Assembly: GCA_008360975.2 (NCBI GenBank)
Contig: CM039193.1
Coordinates: 17,777,389 to 17,841,388 of the forward strand
Length of the DNA: 64,000 bases
Origin: Lichenostomus cassidix
Taxonomy: Eukaryota; Chordata; Aves; Passeriformes; Meliphagidae
Direction: 5' to 3'
Below, piece by piece: positions 1 to 11,217 of this stretch. The translations under genes and the position numbers were made by a program. Position 1 is the stretch's first letter. Every line of letters begins with the position of its first letter. Under the pieces are notes generated by a model that was given only the letters and a program-made list of their open reading frames with translations, was not told the origin of the DNA and searched no databases.

Positions 1-2397
1 TGCATTATTTTTCACTCATGAAAACTGGATGCACTATTTCCTCATTTAACTAAAAGCAGAAGTATTTATCTGCAATTCTGACAGCCTTACCCTAATATCC
101 AATATACCAATTTACAAAAATAGTGGTAGCACAGCAGAATCACTGAAAACATCCCTGCAGAAGACAGTTCAGTTTATCATACAGTCAGATTTCAGCACAT
201 CTGCTAGGTTAGTTCTGACCTCATTTTCCCCCAAAAGAGCATTTCCTTCCAAAGCCACCAAAAATTCACTGTCCCCAAATGAATGCAATGCAATTAATGC
301 AAAACCAATGCAAAATTAATGCAGTCCAGAGCTGTCATTGAGGAGTTCATCCACACCAGGGAGAAGTCATAAGAAGCCAAGAAATGAAATTTTATCATAT
401 TTATCAGTCAGGCCAGGTTGTTTGCTCACACAGTAAAAGATTCATTTATAACTCTTAAAATAGCAACGTGAGGGGAAGAGGACAATCCAGTAGGATTGAG
501 AAATTTGACTGGTTACACACTAAAGCTTCAGGTTATGAATCTTTTCCCTTCAGACTGCCCAGGAGACACAGCTTGAGGGCAGATGGAATTCAGTCTGTCC
601 TCTGACAGTGGAAGACACTTTTCGGAAATAAAAAACCAAACCCTGGTCCCTGCTAGGCTGAGACATTGAGTGTTTGAGTGGGGCTGGCAGGCAGGTTTAC
701 CAAGTGTTTTCATTTGCTTTTTATCAAAAATATTCCTTTAATATTGGCAGGCATTGAATAGGGGTTGTTCCCTTACAGAGAAATAAATGAGCTTTCAAAA
801 GGGCAATTAATCAAACCTCTGCCATGTTAGCACTTTCAACACCTAAAGAATAATTTAGGGGGTGGAAAAAATCACTAGAAATAAATAGGTTTCCTCAGTA
901 CAGCACAGTGAGTGCAGGTCATCTGAATTAAAATCTTGCCTTTTGCCTTGAACTCCGTCTGATGAACAAGAATTTTGGGTTTTGGAGCTGTGGGTTATTA
1001 AAAACCCATGAGCCAGAGCTGTGCCAGCAGCTGCTTCCAGAAACTCTCCCACTTAGTCAGGACTAATGTGTTGCACCTGCACTGACAGGGAGGCACCACT
1101 CAGCATCTCCCTGCAGATCCCAGCTCCTTGGAATGGTAATGCAATAACAACTCCTGATTGCTGACCCTCCTCGGAGAGAAAGCTCTTTACACACAGCAAA
1201 AATTAAAGAGGCATTCCATGGTTAGCTCAGGGGTTAGAGTTTCCAAAAAGCCATCCAAGGTTTTGGATTTTTTTGTTTTTTGTTGTTTTTTTTTAAATCT
1301 GTTCTGTATTAGTGAACTTTGTTTCAGTGTAATTAAACTGTGCAAACATTAAATCCCATTCATTCATTATTTTTACTTTCCTCTGCTGGCAACTGATCTC
1401 CAGATAAGGCATTAGCTCCTGAAAAGCTAATACCCCAAAGCAGCTTGAGGCAAAAGTGAGAGCAAGGAACTGCAATTTCAAATCCCAGTGTAGCCATGAT
1501 GATGATTTTTGGTGCCACCACTGCTGACAGTGATGGGAGGAAGTTTAAGAAGGAGATTTGTGGACTGAAATCTTCCTCAGAGCACACAAGAGGTGCTCAG
1601 TGCATTTCATCATGATTTGGTGTGGCAAAATGTTCTAATTCCATCAACATGTTCAATGGGAGCTCAGAGGTCAAGAGGTGAAAACTGAGGGCAGAGTGGT
1701 TGGAGGTGACACTGAGCACTAAAATTTCTGCAAATCAATGCAGCTCCTCTGCAAGCAATTTTGGGTGCAAAATGGCTTCTCTGCAGGATATTTTTGTGTG
1801 TATTTTTGCTCCTGCTGGCAGTGTAGGACAGGGAGATTGAGGCTCAGCCCTAAGAGCACACACACTGACTGGGCCAAACCTCATCCCTGCACTGGGAGGT
1901 TTCCTTGGCCTCTGGAACATCCCAGCAAGCACCAGGCTGTTTTCCCTGCGCACACACACAGGTGTGGGACTGCCAAATGTGCTGTGAGAACTCATTGTCA
2001 AGGAGAATTTTGTCTGATGTGAGAAATCCTAAGGCAGAAGCAGCAGCAGCTCGTGGTGTCTTGTGCCAGGAATTCAGAGACAGCTGCAAGGATCTGATCA
2101 TAAATTGCATTTCTGCTCTGCTCTCAGCATTTTGGGGCCAATTCAATGCCTTGGGACATCTTTTGAATGGATTCAGAGGTGTGGTTTGGATTCAAATTAA
2201 ATTAGAGGGTTAGGATACAACTGCTGAGGATACAACATTCCCAACGAAGGTTTGGAGATCCTCTTCTAGCTTTGTTTTTAGGGGTTTCCTTTCTCTTCAA
2301 CACACTCCAGAACATAAATCACCCAGAGCCTCAAAGGGCTGCCTCTGGTGGGAGAATCCTCCCAAAGCCAGGGCTGGAAAAGATCAGATGTAAAGTC

Positions 2398-2490
2398 CCC
2401 ACATTCAATAGAGAATTCAATATTCCCGTCATTCCCACATTCAGTAGAGAATTCCCACGTTCAATAGAGAATTCAATAGAGAAAATGCAG
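2398..2490. repeat. Degenerate short tandem repeat (TTCAATAGAGAATTC-like)
   Basis: A motif close to TTCAATAGAGAATTC recurs about four times in 90 bases: near 2404, 2441 (with AGT for AAT), 2460 and 2470. It is interspersed with ATTCCCACA/G words. This looks like a locally expanded, decayed minisatellite. No function is suggested. Confidence 0.6.
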
Positions 2491-3252
2491 TATTACCAGG
2501 AAGTTTTCACATCCTAATCCAGCTTCAGGAGCTACTCACTCTAGACTAAGGCAAATGCCTTAAAAAGAATAAATAAAAATAATAAAATATTAGGATATTT
2601 AATTTCTAAATCGACACTGCTTTCTAGGGTATCTGAAAGAATACAAACCAAAAGCCTAGACAGAAAACCCTGTAAGTAGTCAGGACATTGGAGAGAAAAG
2701 GAGTCCTAGCTGCTTTCAGCTCTAAGATTGCTCTGTGATGTTTGCCAGAACAGTTTTACTCCATTTCACTTTAAAATGCAACAGTACATGGCCAGCTTGC
2801 TAAAAAACAGAGGAGATAAGATCCATGAGACTATGAATCACCCAAATGACCTGGTGATGAAAATTACTGTATAAAACAGAACTATTATGAATCTGGAGTA
2901 CCTTTTAGCATGTGTATTTTTTAAACAGCAAGTGCATTACCCTGAGTTTTTCATGTTCTTAACATTCTCAAATGATTTTAAATCTCATTGCATAATTCCT
3001 GGCTTGTTACATCTTCCATAAGCTCTTCCAAACTGGAAAAAGAATCAAGCTTTATCATTTAATAATAGACATTTCAATTAAGTGAGGAGTACATTGAAAA
3101 ACTCCACCTTGGTGCCTTCCTTGGAGCAGAGCTCCAGCTCAAGATCTGCAAGTTGCTTCCTAAATCCTGCCCTATCCCACCACAGCAGATAAAGAGGAAC
3201 TTTGGGAAGCGGTCACCAGTAGCATTGACTGTATTCTGCTGGGTTTTATTCC

Positions 3253-3312
3253 CAGAATCACAGAACTTTTGGGGTTGGAAGACACCTCTGGAGACGATCC
3301 AGGCCAACCCCA
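3253..3312 (-). mobile_element. CR1-like LINE 3' fragment, antisense
   Basis: The stretch CAGAATCACAGAAC, then GGGGTTGGAAGACACCTCTGG, then a GATCCAGGCCAACCCC-like end, follows the order of words in the reverse complement of the avian CR1 LINE 3' end (AGAATCATAGAAT, GGTTGGAAGGGACCT, ATCCAGTCCAACCCC). Only about 60 bases are recognisable. The identification is by remembered family pattern, not by a database search. The fragment is truncated and non-coding. Confidence 0.65.
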
Positions 3313-4877
3313 AACGCAGCTCACACATTCTGTGTGCAGTTCATGAACAACCCAGGAGGGCTGTCTAACCAGGCAGCTTTCTTTGCTCTTTTGGTGCTCT
3401 TTTCTTTTGTTTTGTTCTGTTTTGTTTTCCTGTGGAAGATTTCAATGAAAGTTGCCTTCTCTTCCTTTATTTTACCACACATTTAAATGGAAATTTGTGG
3501 GGGTGAAGATCAGTCATTCCAGGTTTTTGCATCAACTCCTTGCCTTGACCATGCCTGTCACCTAAATTGAACACACTGACAGAGGTGGAAAGAAAGACAT
3601 GGCAGAGTAGGGTAGAACTATTTTCCAGACACTTTGGTTTCAAATCCATGGAGTAACTCCTGCCCTCATTCCCAGGAGATGCTCGGGGGCTCTGTGATCT
3701 CTGAGCAGAGGAATTACCCTGGAAGAAGCTGAAGGAATCCAGGATCCCAGCAGAGCCCAAGCTGCTCCTGACCCCTCTGCCCATGGATGCTGCTGCCAGC
3801 AGGATCCCAGCTCCTCTCCCAGCAGCACCACCTGGGAATAGAGCCCAGCAAGAAGGAATTTGACCTCTCATAAGGAAGCACAAATGGTTTCAGCCGCAGC
3901 CCTGGTTACTGGAATAAGAGAGATAAAGTTGCATGAAGTATTGCATCACTGAACTTCAATAGGGAGCCCTGACTGTTGAACAATTTATTGCATTGTGCTG
4001 CTTTGACCGAGTTTAGAGTTCTGAGGGTGAGAAATCCCACACATATCTCAGTGTTAGCTGGGTAAACACTTTGGGCAAATATATCTACAGTCTCAATTGC
4101 CTTCCTTATTGCTTTAAGAGATTTACCAGAACATAAACTCAGACAAGCTGTGAAATGGCACAAAATGTGTGTCACCCTCACAGACATTTTTCTTCTATGT
4201 CCTGGAGGTAGAATTAGGTAAATTTATCATATGTTCCAAGGTGTAAAATGTTATTGATCTGTTTTGGACTGTGGATCAATACAAGAAGTTAGCAGCTGGG
4301 AAGCAGAAGATGCTTATTAATCCTGAAAAATCCTATTATTTTGCATTTGATCTAAAATAAGCCTGGCATATTTAAATGTTTGAAATCTGTGTAAGCCTAA
4401 ATTGTGTAGGAAGAGATTGCTCATTACCTATAATTTGAATGACTGTCTACTGCCTGCCAACTGCAGTATTCTCAAACTGTTCAATGTAGGTTGTAAATAA
4501 GCAATGGCTTGTTTCAACTATTTAGTAAAAAAAATATGTTCATATGCTTTTTACTAACACATTTTAAATCGGTTTGCCAATATGGAGTTTATGTTGTGGT
4601 TCGTGATCAGCTGTTTAATGAGATATAATGAATTAAAACACTGAGGACTGAAATTTCTTCTTCGGATTCTGGGGTCTGAAATATATGAAGCCCTGTGAAA
4701 ACTGGTTTGGATTGGTTAGTGGGGTTTCATAAAACACAGCTTAAATTAATCACATGTAAAATGTAAAAACTGGTTATTTAGGAAAGCCCTAAAAGGGACA
4801 GCGCTAAGCTGAAGCACAAATTAGCTTTATTATCTTCTTACTACAGTGATTGAGCATGTTTATTTTCTTTCCTCTAG

Positions 4878-4988
4878 TTCTGGAAATAAAAATCCCCAAG
4901 CAACCCAACACATTTTCACCCAGGAGCTTAACCCAAGGCTGAACTTCCCAGGCCTGGACATCTGCTCTGATTCTCCTATTGTGTGCCC
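4878..4988 (+). other. HRH1: HRH1 5'UTR part of the coding exon, with splice acceptor
   Basis: A pyrimidine tract followed by CTCTAG ends at 4877, giving a plausible splice acceptor directly upstream of the receptor frame. The 111-base leader has no ATG, so there is no upstream ORF in it. A TGA at 4968-4970 lies in frame with the receptor, which fixes the reading frame start downstream of it. Confidence 0.65.
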
Positions 4989-6401
4989 ATGGAGAAGATG
5001 TCCAAAAACACAACGGAGAGCTCCAGCAACGCTCCCTCGGCTCTGCTCGGCCTGTTCCTGGGCAGCATCTCTCTGACCACCATCGTGATGAACATCCTGG
5101 TGCTGTGTGCCGTGAGAAGGGAGAGGAAGCTGCAGACGGTGGGCAATCTGTACATCGTCAGCCTCTCCATCGCTGACCTGATCGTGGGGGCAGCAGTGAT
5201 GCCCCTCAACATCGTCTACCTGCTGAGCCCCGTGTGGCCCCTGGGGCTGGCAGCCTGTCTCTTCTGGCTCTCCATGGACTACGTGGCCAGCACGGCGTCC
5301 ATCTTCAACCTCTTCATCCTGTGCATGGACCGCTACCGCTCGGTGCAGCAGCCGCTCCGGTACCGGCAGTACCGCACCAAGCTGAGGGCCTCGCTCATGA
5401 TCCTGGGCGTCTGGCTGCTCTCCTTCACCTGGGTCATCCCCATCCTGGGCTGGCACGCCTTTGCCAACAACGGCCAGAGGAGGATGAAGGAGAGTAAGTG
5501 CGAGACGGAGTTCTCTGACGTCACCTGGTTCAAAGTGCTGATGGCTATTTTCAATTTCTACCTGCCCTCACTGCTCATGCTGTGGTTCTACCACAAAATC
5601 TTCAGGGCTGTTCGCAAACACTGCCAGCACCGAGAGCTAGCCAGGGGATCTCACTGGACCTCCTTGGAAAAAAACTCCCTGCATCACACTCAGATGAAGG
5701 ACGAGAGAAATACTTGCCTCCAGAAGCAAATTTTGGATGAGAACAGCCCTGGCACAGACAAGCAGAGCTGCCCAGAGCCCCAGAAAGTGGAAGGACAGCT
5801 TCACGTCAGCAATCCTGACCAGTCTGCAAAGGCACTGAGTAGTGGGACAGTCCTGAAGTGGAGCTGTTGCTCTCTCACCAGGCCCAAGGCTGGCCTGGAT
5901 AAAGCAGGGAAGCAGTGTGCCACAAAAAGCCCTGGGAATACAGGGGAGCCTGGCTGCCAGGACAGTGACTCCAGTGCAGAATCAGACAACCAAACCTTCA
6001 CCGAGGGGGCACCCCATGCAAAGCCCTCCGATCCCAGCCCTACCAGAGCCTGCCATGCTCAGAGAAAGACTGAGAGCAGGGATTCCAGAGGCCTGGCGTT
6101 CCTGAGGAAAACCTGGCAGAGCCTGCACAGCCCTGCCAGGAGCAGCCAGCAGCTGCACGGGAACAGGGAGAGAAAAGCAGCCAAGCAGCTGGGGGTGATC
6201 ATGGCAGCCTTCATGCTCTGCTGGATTCCCTACTTTGTGCTCTTCATGGTGATAACATTCCACAACAACCAGCAGCTGTCGACATTGCACAAGGTCACCA
6301 TCTGGCTGGGCTACGTGAACTCCACCTTGAATCCCTTCCTCTATCCTCTGTGCAACCATAATTTCAAGAAGACTTTCAAAAAGATCCTTCACATTCACTG
6401 A
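4989..6401 (+). CDS. HRH1: Histamine H1 receptor (single-exon coding sequence)
   Basis: The 470-codon class A GPCR is close to human HRH1 (487 residues). The protein is a plasma-membrane Gq-coupled receptor for histamine. TM segments are at about 18-41, 53-78, 88-113, 134-155, 180-203, 396-424 and 434-455. Visible landmarks are LSMDYVAS with amine-binding Asp97 (3.32), DRY at 114-116, the disulfide pair Cys90 and Cys171, CWIPYF with Trp412 (6.48), and NPFLY at 448-452. A long third intracellular loop (about 206-392) is poorly conserved, as is usual for H1 receptors. The blocks SERKLHTVGNLYIVSLS and NRERKAAKQLG of human HRH1 are nearly matched. NTT at 7-9 is an N-glycosylation site. ATG 4989 is the first in-frame ATG after the TGA at 4968. 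ATG 4998 would shorten the protein by three residues. The GTG at 4983 is in frame but is not a likely eukaryotic start. The frame is intact. Confidence 0.97.
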   Translation: MEKMSKNTTESSSNAPSALLGLFLGSISLTTIVMNILVLCAVRRERKLQTVGNLYIVSLSIADLIVGAAVMPLNIVYLLSPVWPLGLAACLFWLSMDYVASTASIFNLFILCMDRYRSVQQPLRYRQYRTKLRASLMILGVWLLSFTWVIPILGWHAFANNGQRRMKESKCETEFSDVTWFKVLMAIFNFYLPSLLMLWFYHKIFRAVRKHCQHRELARGSHWTSLEKNSLHHTQMKDERNTCLQKQILDENSPGTDKQSCPEPQKVEGQLHVSNPDQSAKALSSGTVLKWSCCSLTRPKAGLDKAGKQCATKSPGNTGEPGCQDSDSSAESDNQTFTEGAPHAKPSDPSPTRACHAQRKTESRDSRGLAFLRKTWQSLHSPARSSQQLHGNRERKAAKQLGVIMAAFMLCWIPYFVLFMVITFHNNQQLSTLHKVTIWLGYVNSTLNPFLYPLCNHNFKKTFKKILHIH

Positions 6402-7189
6402 TACTGGTCTGGGGTTTTGGAGCTCAAATGCTCAACCAAACCAAATGTTCCACTTTCAAAGGATGGGTGAAGTAAAAGACTTTAACAAACTGTAGTTTAT
6501 AAAAAAGTGTTAGTAAAATTTAAGTACTAACTGTTACATTTAATAATCGTAACACATTTGAAGAGCTACTTCAGACCAAGAATCTGAAAAACTCAGGGTC
6601 AATCTATAAACTGTTACACTGTAGTAAACATCTTCCCATTTGAGATCACCTCTTTCATCACAAAAATGGACACACAAATAGACATCTTCAGTGATTATAA
6701 ATTATTCAGCTACAGAAAAGGAAGAAACCACATTTCTGTGATGGGACAAAAATAGTTTTCCCTTTCAACTCACTCCATTAAACACAGGAACACACTGCCT
6801 GTGAAATGAGATTTGCAAGTGGAGGTACTTTGTACAGTCATAGAAAGAACTTTCAACTGTTTAAAAAAATCTACCCTATTTATTTCTAACTTCCTTCAAA
6901 TCACAAACTTTTTATCACAGGTCAAGTTTTAGTGTACCCTGCTGTATCTCTTTGATATCATACCTGTATTAACTGTGTGTTAACTTTGCTGAAAAAAGTG
7001 GTATTTTTATGTTCTCAAGGGATTTCCATGCTCAGCATTCTGATCCCATCTCTCCAAGAAGGGTGTGCTGCTGTTCCAGACTTGCAGAATATAGCTGATT
7101 ATCCATGCAGGATGTTTACCTTTTCTACCCTTTCTATTTAATTGCATTTCATAAATCTTGCGGCAGATGCTGTCAAATGTTTCAGGAGA

Positions 7190-7252
7190 AATACAAAACA
7201 ATAGAATACTCTGAGCTGGAAAAGGTATCAAGAAGATATTGAAGCACAACCT
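7190..7252 (-). mobile_element. Possible CR1-like fragment, antisense, decayed
   Basis: AATAGAATACTCTGAGCTGG, followed about 40 bases later by AAGCACAACCT, matches the spacing and partial wording of an antisense CR1 3' end (ATAGAATATCCTGAGTTGGAAGGGACC ... TCCAACTCC). The match is weak and old, and a RepeatMasker search is needed to confirm it. Confidence 0.4.
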
Positions 7253-7562
7253 AAAATTGAAAGCTGGGCTGGCTTTGAGGTGACAAAGAAAAAGGATATC
7301 CTCTGATTCATTTTGTTGCTCATGAATTCACCAAATTTTAAAGGCTTTTTTGCTTCTGAAATTGCTGAGTTAACAACAGAGTTCTGAAGTGGAACTCCTT
7401 CAGCTGAGAGCTGCCAAGGGCTCTGTGGGATGAGTTTAGGGGTGCCCTGTGCAATATCTTTATCACATCAGAAGCAAAAAGTGGGAGTTTAATGGTAGGA
7501 GGAGAAATTCTGGATTCTCTCTTTTTAAAGAACTCGAGCTCCTCAGAGTCCCTCTGTGCCAC

Positions 7563-7600
7563 ATGTGCCTATTTCATATGAAATGTGCCTATTTCATAAA
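7563..7600. repeat. 20-bp tandem duplication
   Basis: ATGTGCCTATTTCATA occurs at 7563 and again at 7583, giving a period of 20 bases and just under two copies. It is non-coding and lies in the HRH1-ATG7 interval. Confidence 0.8.
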
Positions 7601-9046
7601 GTAAATATGCCAAGATTCACAGTAACAGTGCAACACTGGGGTAATGTGGGAGAGATTGCTCATGAATTTTGGACAGAATACTCTAAATGCAAAGTGTTAT
7701 TCCTCCGTCCGTGTCCTTTCTCTGAATTAAACACCTGAGTGTTTAATTGTATTTAAAGTATTCAATATTAAATGAAGCCCTAAGACGTCTGCATTGTAAT
7801 AAATTCGGAAAATGTGCTAAAGGAATGAGCTTCAATTCAGTCATTTTTGGTATACCATACAAGGTTCGGAGATCCATTGACTCCATTTCAGGTTGTGTGC
7901 ATGAAAAACTGCAACCAGGGAACTTAAATCTAGGAGAAACAAAGGCAAAATGCACAGAGAGAATACAAAAACAACAAAATTCATTGCAAAATTCAGGCAA
8001 CTTTTTCACTGAAGAAGGAACACCTGCAAGTAGTAAAATCCACCTTTTTGGACTACAGAGCAGAACCTTTACAAACACATGCTCTAATCCATGGCCTCTC
8101 ACAAACAATTGCTGAGGTTCACAGCTATTATGTTCTTTTTTTTTCCCCGTTGTGATTTGCGACAGCAATTCTGGCCAAAATGGATGGTGATTTAGATGAT
8201 CCCTGAGGAAATAAAAGTCAGCCACAGTTATTGGTGTTGAAAACCAGATTTTCCCGAGGGCTGCTGAGAGCTGTCAAGAAGTCTGTCCTGTTGATCATGA
8301 CAATTGCCTTTTCTGACTTTAAAATGTACTAATAACACACGACAAAACAACCTAAAGAAGGTCATTGAAAATTGGTCTAAAAATGGTGATGACTGTAACA
8401 ACAAAAACTTCTGGGGAAAATTAAATAACATTCAAACAGCTAAACCCAGGAAAATAAAGCTGCTTGAATATTATCTCAAGTAATTTTTATGCATGGTCTG
8501 AGTGGACGTTAAATCACAAAGGCAGGGGAAGTCATGGTGAGCTTGTAAGAGACACATTTTATAGCTATTATGTAATGTAAAATAGGCAAATGAGATAGTG
8601 CTTATTTAAAATAGCAAGAGGATTTCTCAGCTTGATTTACTGAACACTGCAATTCCAGCGGCTCTGGATGTAAGAGAGGCAGAGGAATGCAGATTAGGGT
8701 AAGGAAGGGAGAAGCCTCCCACCACGTGGGGGCCAAGGCTCTAGAGAATATTTCAGGTGTGGTTTCCTGCCAAATATTTTCCGTGTTTTGCAATTAACAA
8801 ACGAGGTCAGAGGACACAGAACTTCCGGAGAACACAACGAGAATCTGGGAATTCCTTGGACTGGAGCTGTGCAGTGATGAAGGTGTGGTAGAACCACCGA
8901 GGTGGCTTTGCAGAGGCACAAAATTCTGTTCCACAGCATTCCCTGTGCCAGTGGGGACATCTGGTGGGAAAGGAGCGAATCCCGGGAGGCTGCAGGCAGC
9001 CCTAGGCACGGCGGAGCTCTGCCATCCTGCTGTGCCCAGCGGTTTA

Positions 9047-9270
9047 GGGAAAGGGAAGGGAAGGGAAGGGAAGGGAAGGGAAGGGAAGGGAAGGGAAGGG
9101 AAGGGAAAGGGAAGGGAAGGGAAGGGAAAGGGAAGGGAAAGGGAAGGGAAGGGAAGGGAAGGGAAGGGAAGGGAAGGGAAGGGAAGGGAAGGGAAGGGAA
9201 GGGAAGGGAAGGGAAGGGAAGGGAAGGGAAGGGAAGGGAAGGGAAGGGAAAGGAAAAGGAAAAGGAAAAG
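9047..9270 (+). repeat. (GGGAA)n pentanucleotide microsatellite, about 45 units
   Basis: The array is an almost perfect run of GGGAA over roughly 205 bases. A few GGGAAA variants fall in its left half, and it decays into AAAAGG units at 9250-9270. The G-rich strand is +. Every unit has a GGG run separated by AA, so the + strand fits the G3N2 pattern of intramolecular G-quadruplexes. The minus strand is pure pyrimidine. Long open frames across it in several frames are artefacts of the repeat and not genes. Confidence 0.97.
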
Positions 9271-9526
9271 TTCATGCAGGTGCACATTTTGGTCTCTTTC
9301 CATCCTCTAAAAGGACTGGGAGATCACTTTGTGAGGCACTTTGTGAAAGCAAAATAAATGAAAATGATGGAGCTTTCAAAATGTATTTCTAATCCTCAGA
9401 TAGTAATACAGAAGCACTGTAAGCACTTCTGAATATCTCTAGAGGAGGCCCTGAATAGTGTAGATTTTCCACTGCTGTCAGGGAGGCTGAGGACTACTCT
9501 CCTAACTTGAGTTCCTACAGATGAGG

Positions 9527-9569
9527 TTTAAAAATTTAAAATTTAAAACTTAAAAGTTAAAACTTAAAT
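9527..9569. repeat. Degenerate TTTAAAA tract
   Basis: Successive TTTAAAA/CTTAAAA/GTTAAAA heptamers form a low-complexity AT array of about six units. No function is suggested. Confidence 0.7.
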
Positions 9570-10360
9570 GTTTCAGCACACAGATTCCTTCAACCAGAAT
9601 GCCAATTACTTTCATTTGCAAATGCCAACCTAAATTTAAACACTATGCAAACATATTCACATTCACTTACTTAAGTACAATGACAAAATTATTAATTTTC
9701 ATCAAATTATGTGTCTACTCTTCTGAAGAATTCTAAAATAAAGAGAACAATTAATGTTGACCCAGTGTGGAAATAGCTCCTGAAAATAGTTTACATTCTT
9801 GATAGTGAGTTCAAAATTATCTTAAAAACATGATGCACATCTGACATCAAAATAAATCCCTGAACTGAGTTGTTTGGGGGGAGAAAGCTTTTTCTCTGGA
9901 TAATATCTGTGTGTCCATGGGAGAGGCACCTGCCTGTGCCAGAGAAATCAGTGATGCTGCTCACAGAATTCCATCAGGGTGGTAACTGCAAGAAAACACC
10001 TTTGTTGTTGGAGCAAATTCCTGCTTTTTTTCCTCTACTGACTCAAAAATTCACTGCTCCAACAGACTTTTAACTTTGCAGCAGTAACAGGGGTACAGCA
10101 CAGCACTAGGTTGCTTTTGGCAGTAATTTTTGGAAATAAATTGTTAGCTCTGCCAGGTTCTGCTTGGATTTTGTGGTCACTGCAAAAGCTGTAAAAATTA
10201 ATTTTAATCCTGTAATGGAAAGCACTATGTGAACCTAAACAAGTTTTATTTTTATTAAAATCTACAGGAGAATTTAATCTGAGTTCTGAAGAAGGATCTG
10301 AGCTCCTGTTCTGAGCAGCTCTCAAAAAACATGCTGAGTCCATAATTCCCAAGAATGGAT

Positions 10361-10420
10361 GAGTTTAAATCTGCTTCTTCTTAATTCCCAGAGTTTGAAT
10401 CCACTTCCTTTTAATTCCCA
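10361..10420. repeat. 30-bp tandem duplication
   Basis: Two adjacent 30-base copies both begin GAGTTT and both end TTTAATTCCCA or CTTAATTCCCA. They differ at a few positions, so this is a moderately old duplication in intergenic DNA. Confidence 0.75.
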
Positions 10421-11217
10421 CCTTCAATCCCAGGATGGGATTCAATCTTCTCCCTTGCTGCAAGATTTTCCTTGGGGAAATTGCAACTCCTACTTGTAGA
10501 AATATGTGCCAGAAACACCCAACATATTTTTTCCTTTGTTTTTAAAGAACCTCTTTTTAGAGATACTTGGTTCCTTTTCTCTTGTTTATTACACTTTTAT
10601 TTGCATCTAGGAAGATGTAAGAAGAGCATACAAGGACCAAGAAGGGATAAAATAAAACCTTTCCAAGCCTTGGGGAAATAAAGTGCAGAACTGAGCTTGA
10701 AGTGTCCAACAGAACAAAGGCATTGCCAACACTAACGAAGCGAATAAAATGGAAAATGAGGAATTGCAGAATTTTAGTGACGTAATACAGCTGGATACAA
10801 GGATACAACCATCTGTAATAAAATTCCAAGTTTATTAAAATTTTATTTGTGAAATTCCTGGAAGGCCTATTCAGCCCATGCTGAATAGCAAGGTCCTCTA
10901 TCCAAACACCAGTTCTACATTTGAAATGCAGAATTTGCTAAATTTCAGCACTGAAAACTCCCCTGATCAGTTGTCATTATGTGACAGTGCCCACACTCAT
11001 CTGCTGGCTTTTCCTCCCAGGCTTACTCCCCATTTTGGGAGCAGCTTCTGCCAAATGGGTGCACTCCAAAATATAAGGCAGCTCTGGCAAATTTATTTTC
11101 CTGATAAAATGATGTGATATACAGAGGTTATGCTTGGTTTTTTTAGAAAACATAGCTTTTTTTTGTATTCTATAGATGAAAATTAAGGGGAAAAAAGGAA
11201 AGTTATCAATACAAACT

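Larger units (their letters stand above)
1..4877. other. Non-coding DNA upstream of the HRH1 coding exon (probably 5'UTR intron)
   Basis: No convincing coding sequence was found. The only open frames are short and lack recognisable domains. The region ends in a pyrimidine-rich tract and CAG-type acceptor (TTTCTTTCCTCTAG) at 4864-4877, just before the HRH1 coding exon. Mammalian HRH1 has its whole coding sequence in the last exon, preceded by a large 5'UTR intron, so this stretch is best read as part of that intron. It contains an antisense CR1-like fragment near 3253-3312, a small degenerate tandem repeat near 2398-2490, and a T/G-rich stretch near 3400-3430. Upstream non-coding exons cannot be placed without transcript data. 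Confidence 0.6.
6402..9046. other. HRH1 3'UTR and downstream intergenic DNA
   Basis: No coding sequence is recognised. The first several hundred bases are AT-rich and read as HRH1 3'UTR. Candidate polyadenylation hexamers are ATTAAA near 6777 and 7731 and AATAAA-type words near 8210 and 8453; none can be chosen without transcripts. A 20-bp tandem duplication (ATGTGCCTATTTCATA core) lies at 7563-7600. A weak CR1-like fragment is near 7190-7252. Confidence 0.5.
9271..11200. other. Intergenic DNA between HRH1 and ATG7
   Basis: No gene is recognised. It contains a TTTAAAA-rich degenerate tract at about 9527-9569 and a 30-bp tandem duplication at 10361-10420. The rest is unremarkable AT-rich sequence with only short open frames. 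Confidence 0.6.

Noticed and set aside
1213..1275. tRNA-like words: TTAGCTCAGGGGTTAGAG resembles a tRNA A box
   Set aside because: The B-box position reads AGGTTTTGGATT and lacks GGTTCGAATCC, no acceptor stem pairs and the downstream part is a T/G-rich run. At most a chance match.
3405..3430. TTTTGTTTTGTTCTGTTTTG stretch as a microsatellite of interest
   Set aside because: Only about five imperfect TTTTG units; too short to be notable.
4860..5456. 198-codon minus-strand frame opposite HRH1
   Set aside because: It is the complement of the conserved receptor gene; its composition (many His, Asp, Gln) is typical of antisense shadow frames.
8694..9357. Long open frames on both strands (FPSLPFPSLP-like and GREGKGREGK-like proteins)
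   Set aside because: They are translations of the GGGAA microsatellite. A pentanucleotide repeat without stop codons stays open in all frames.
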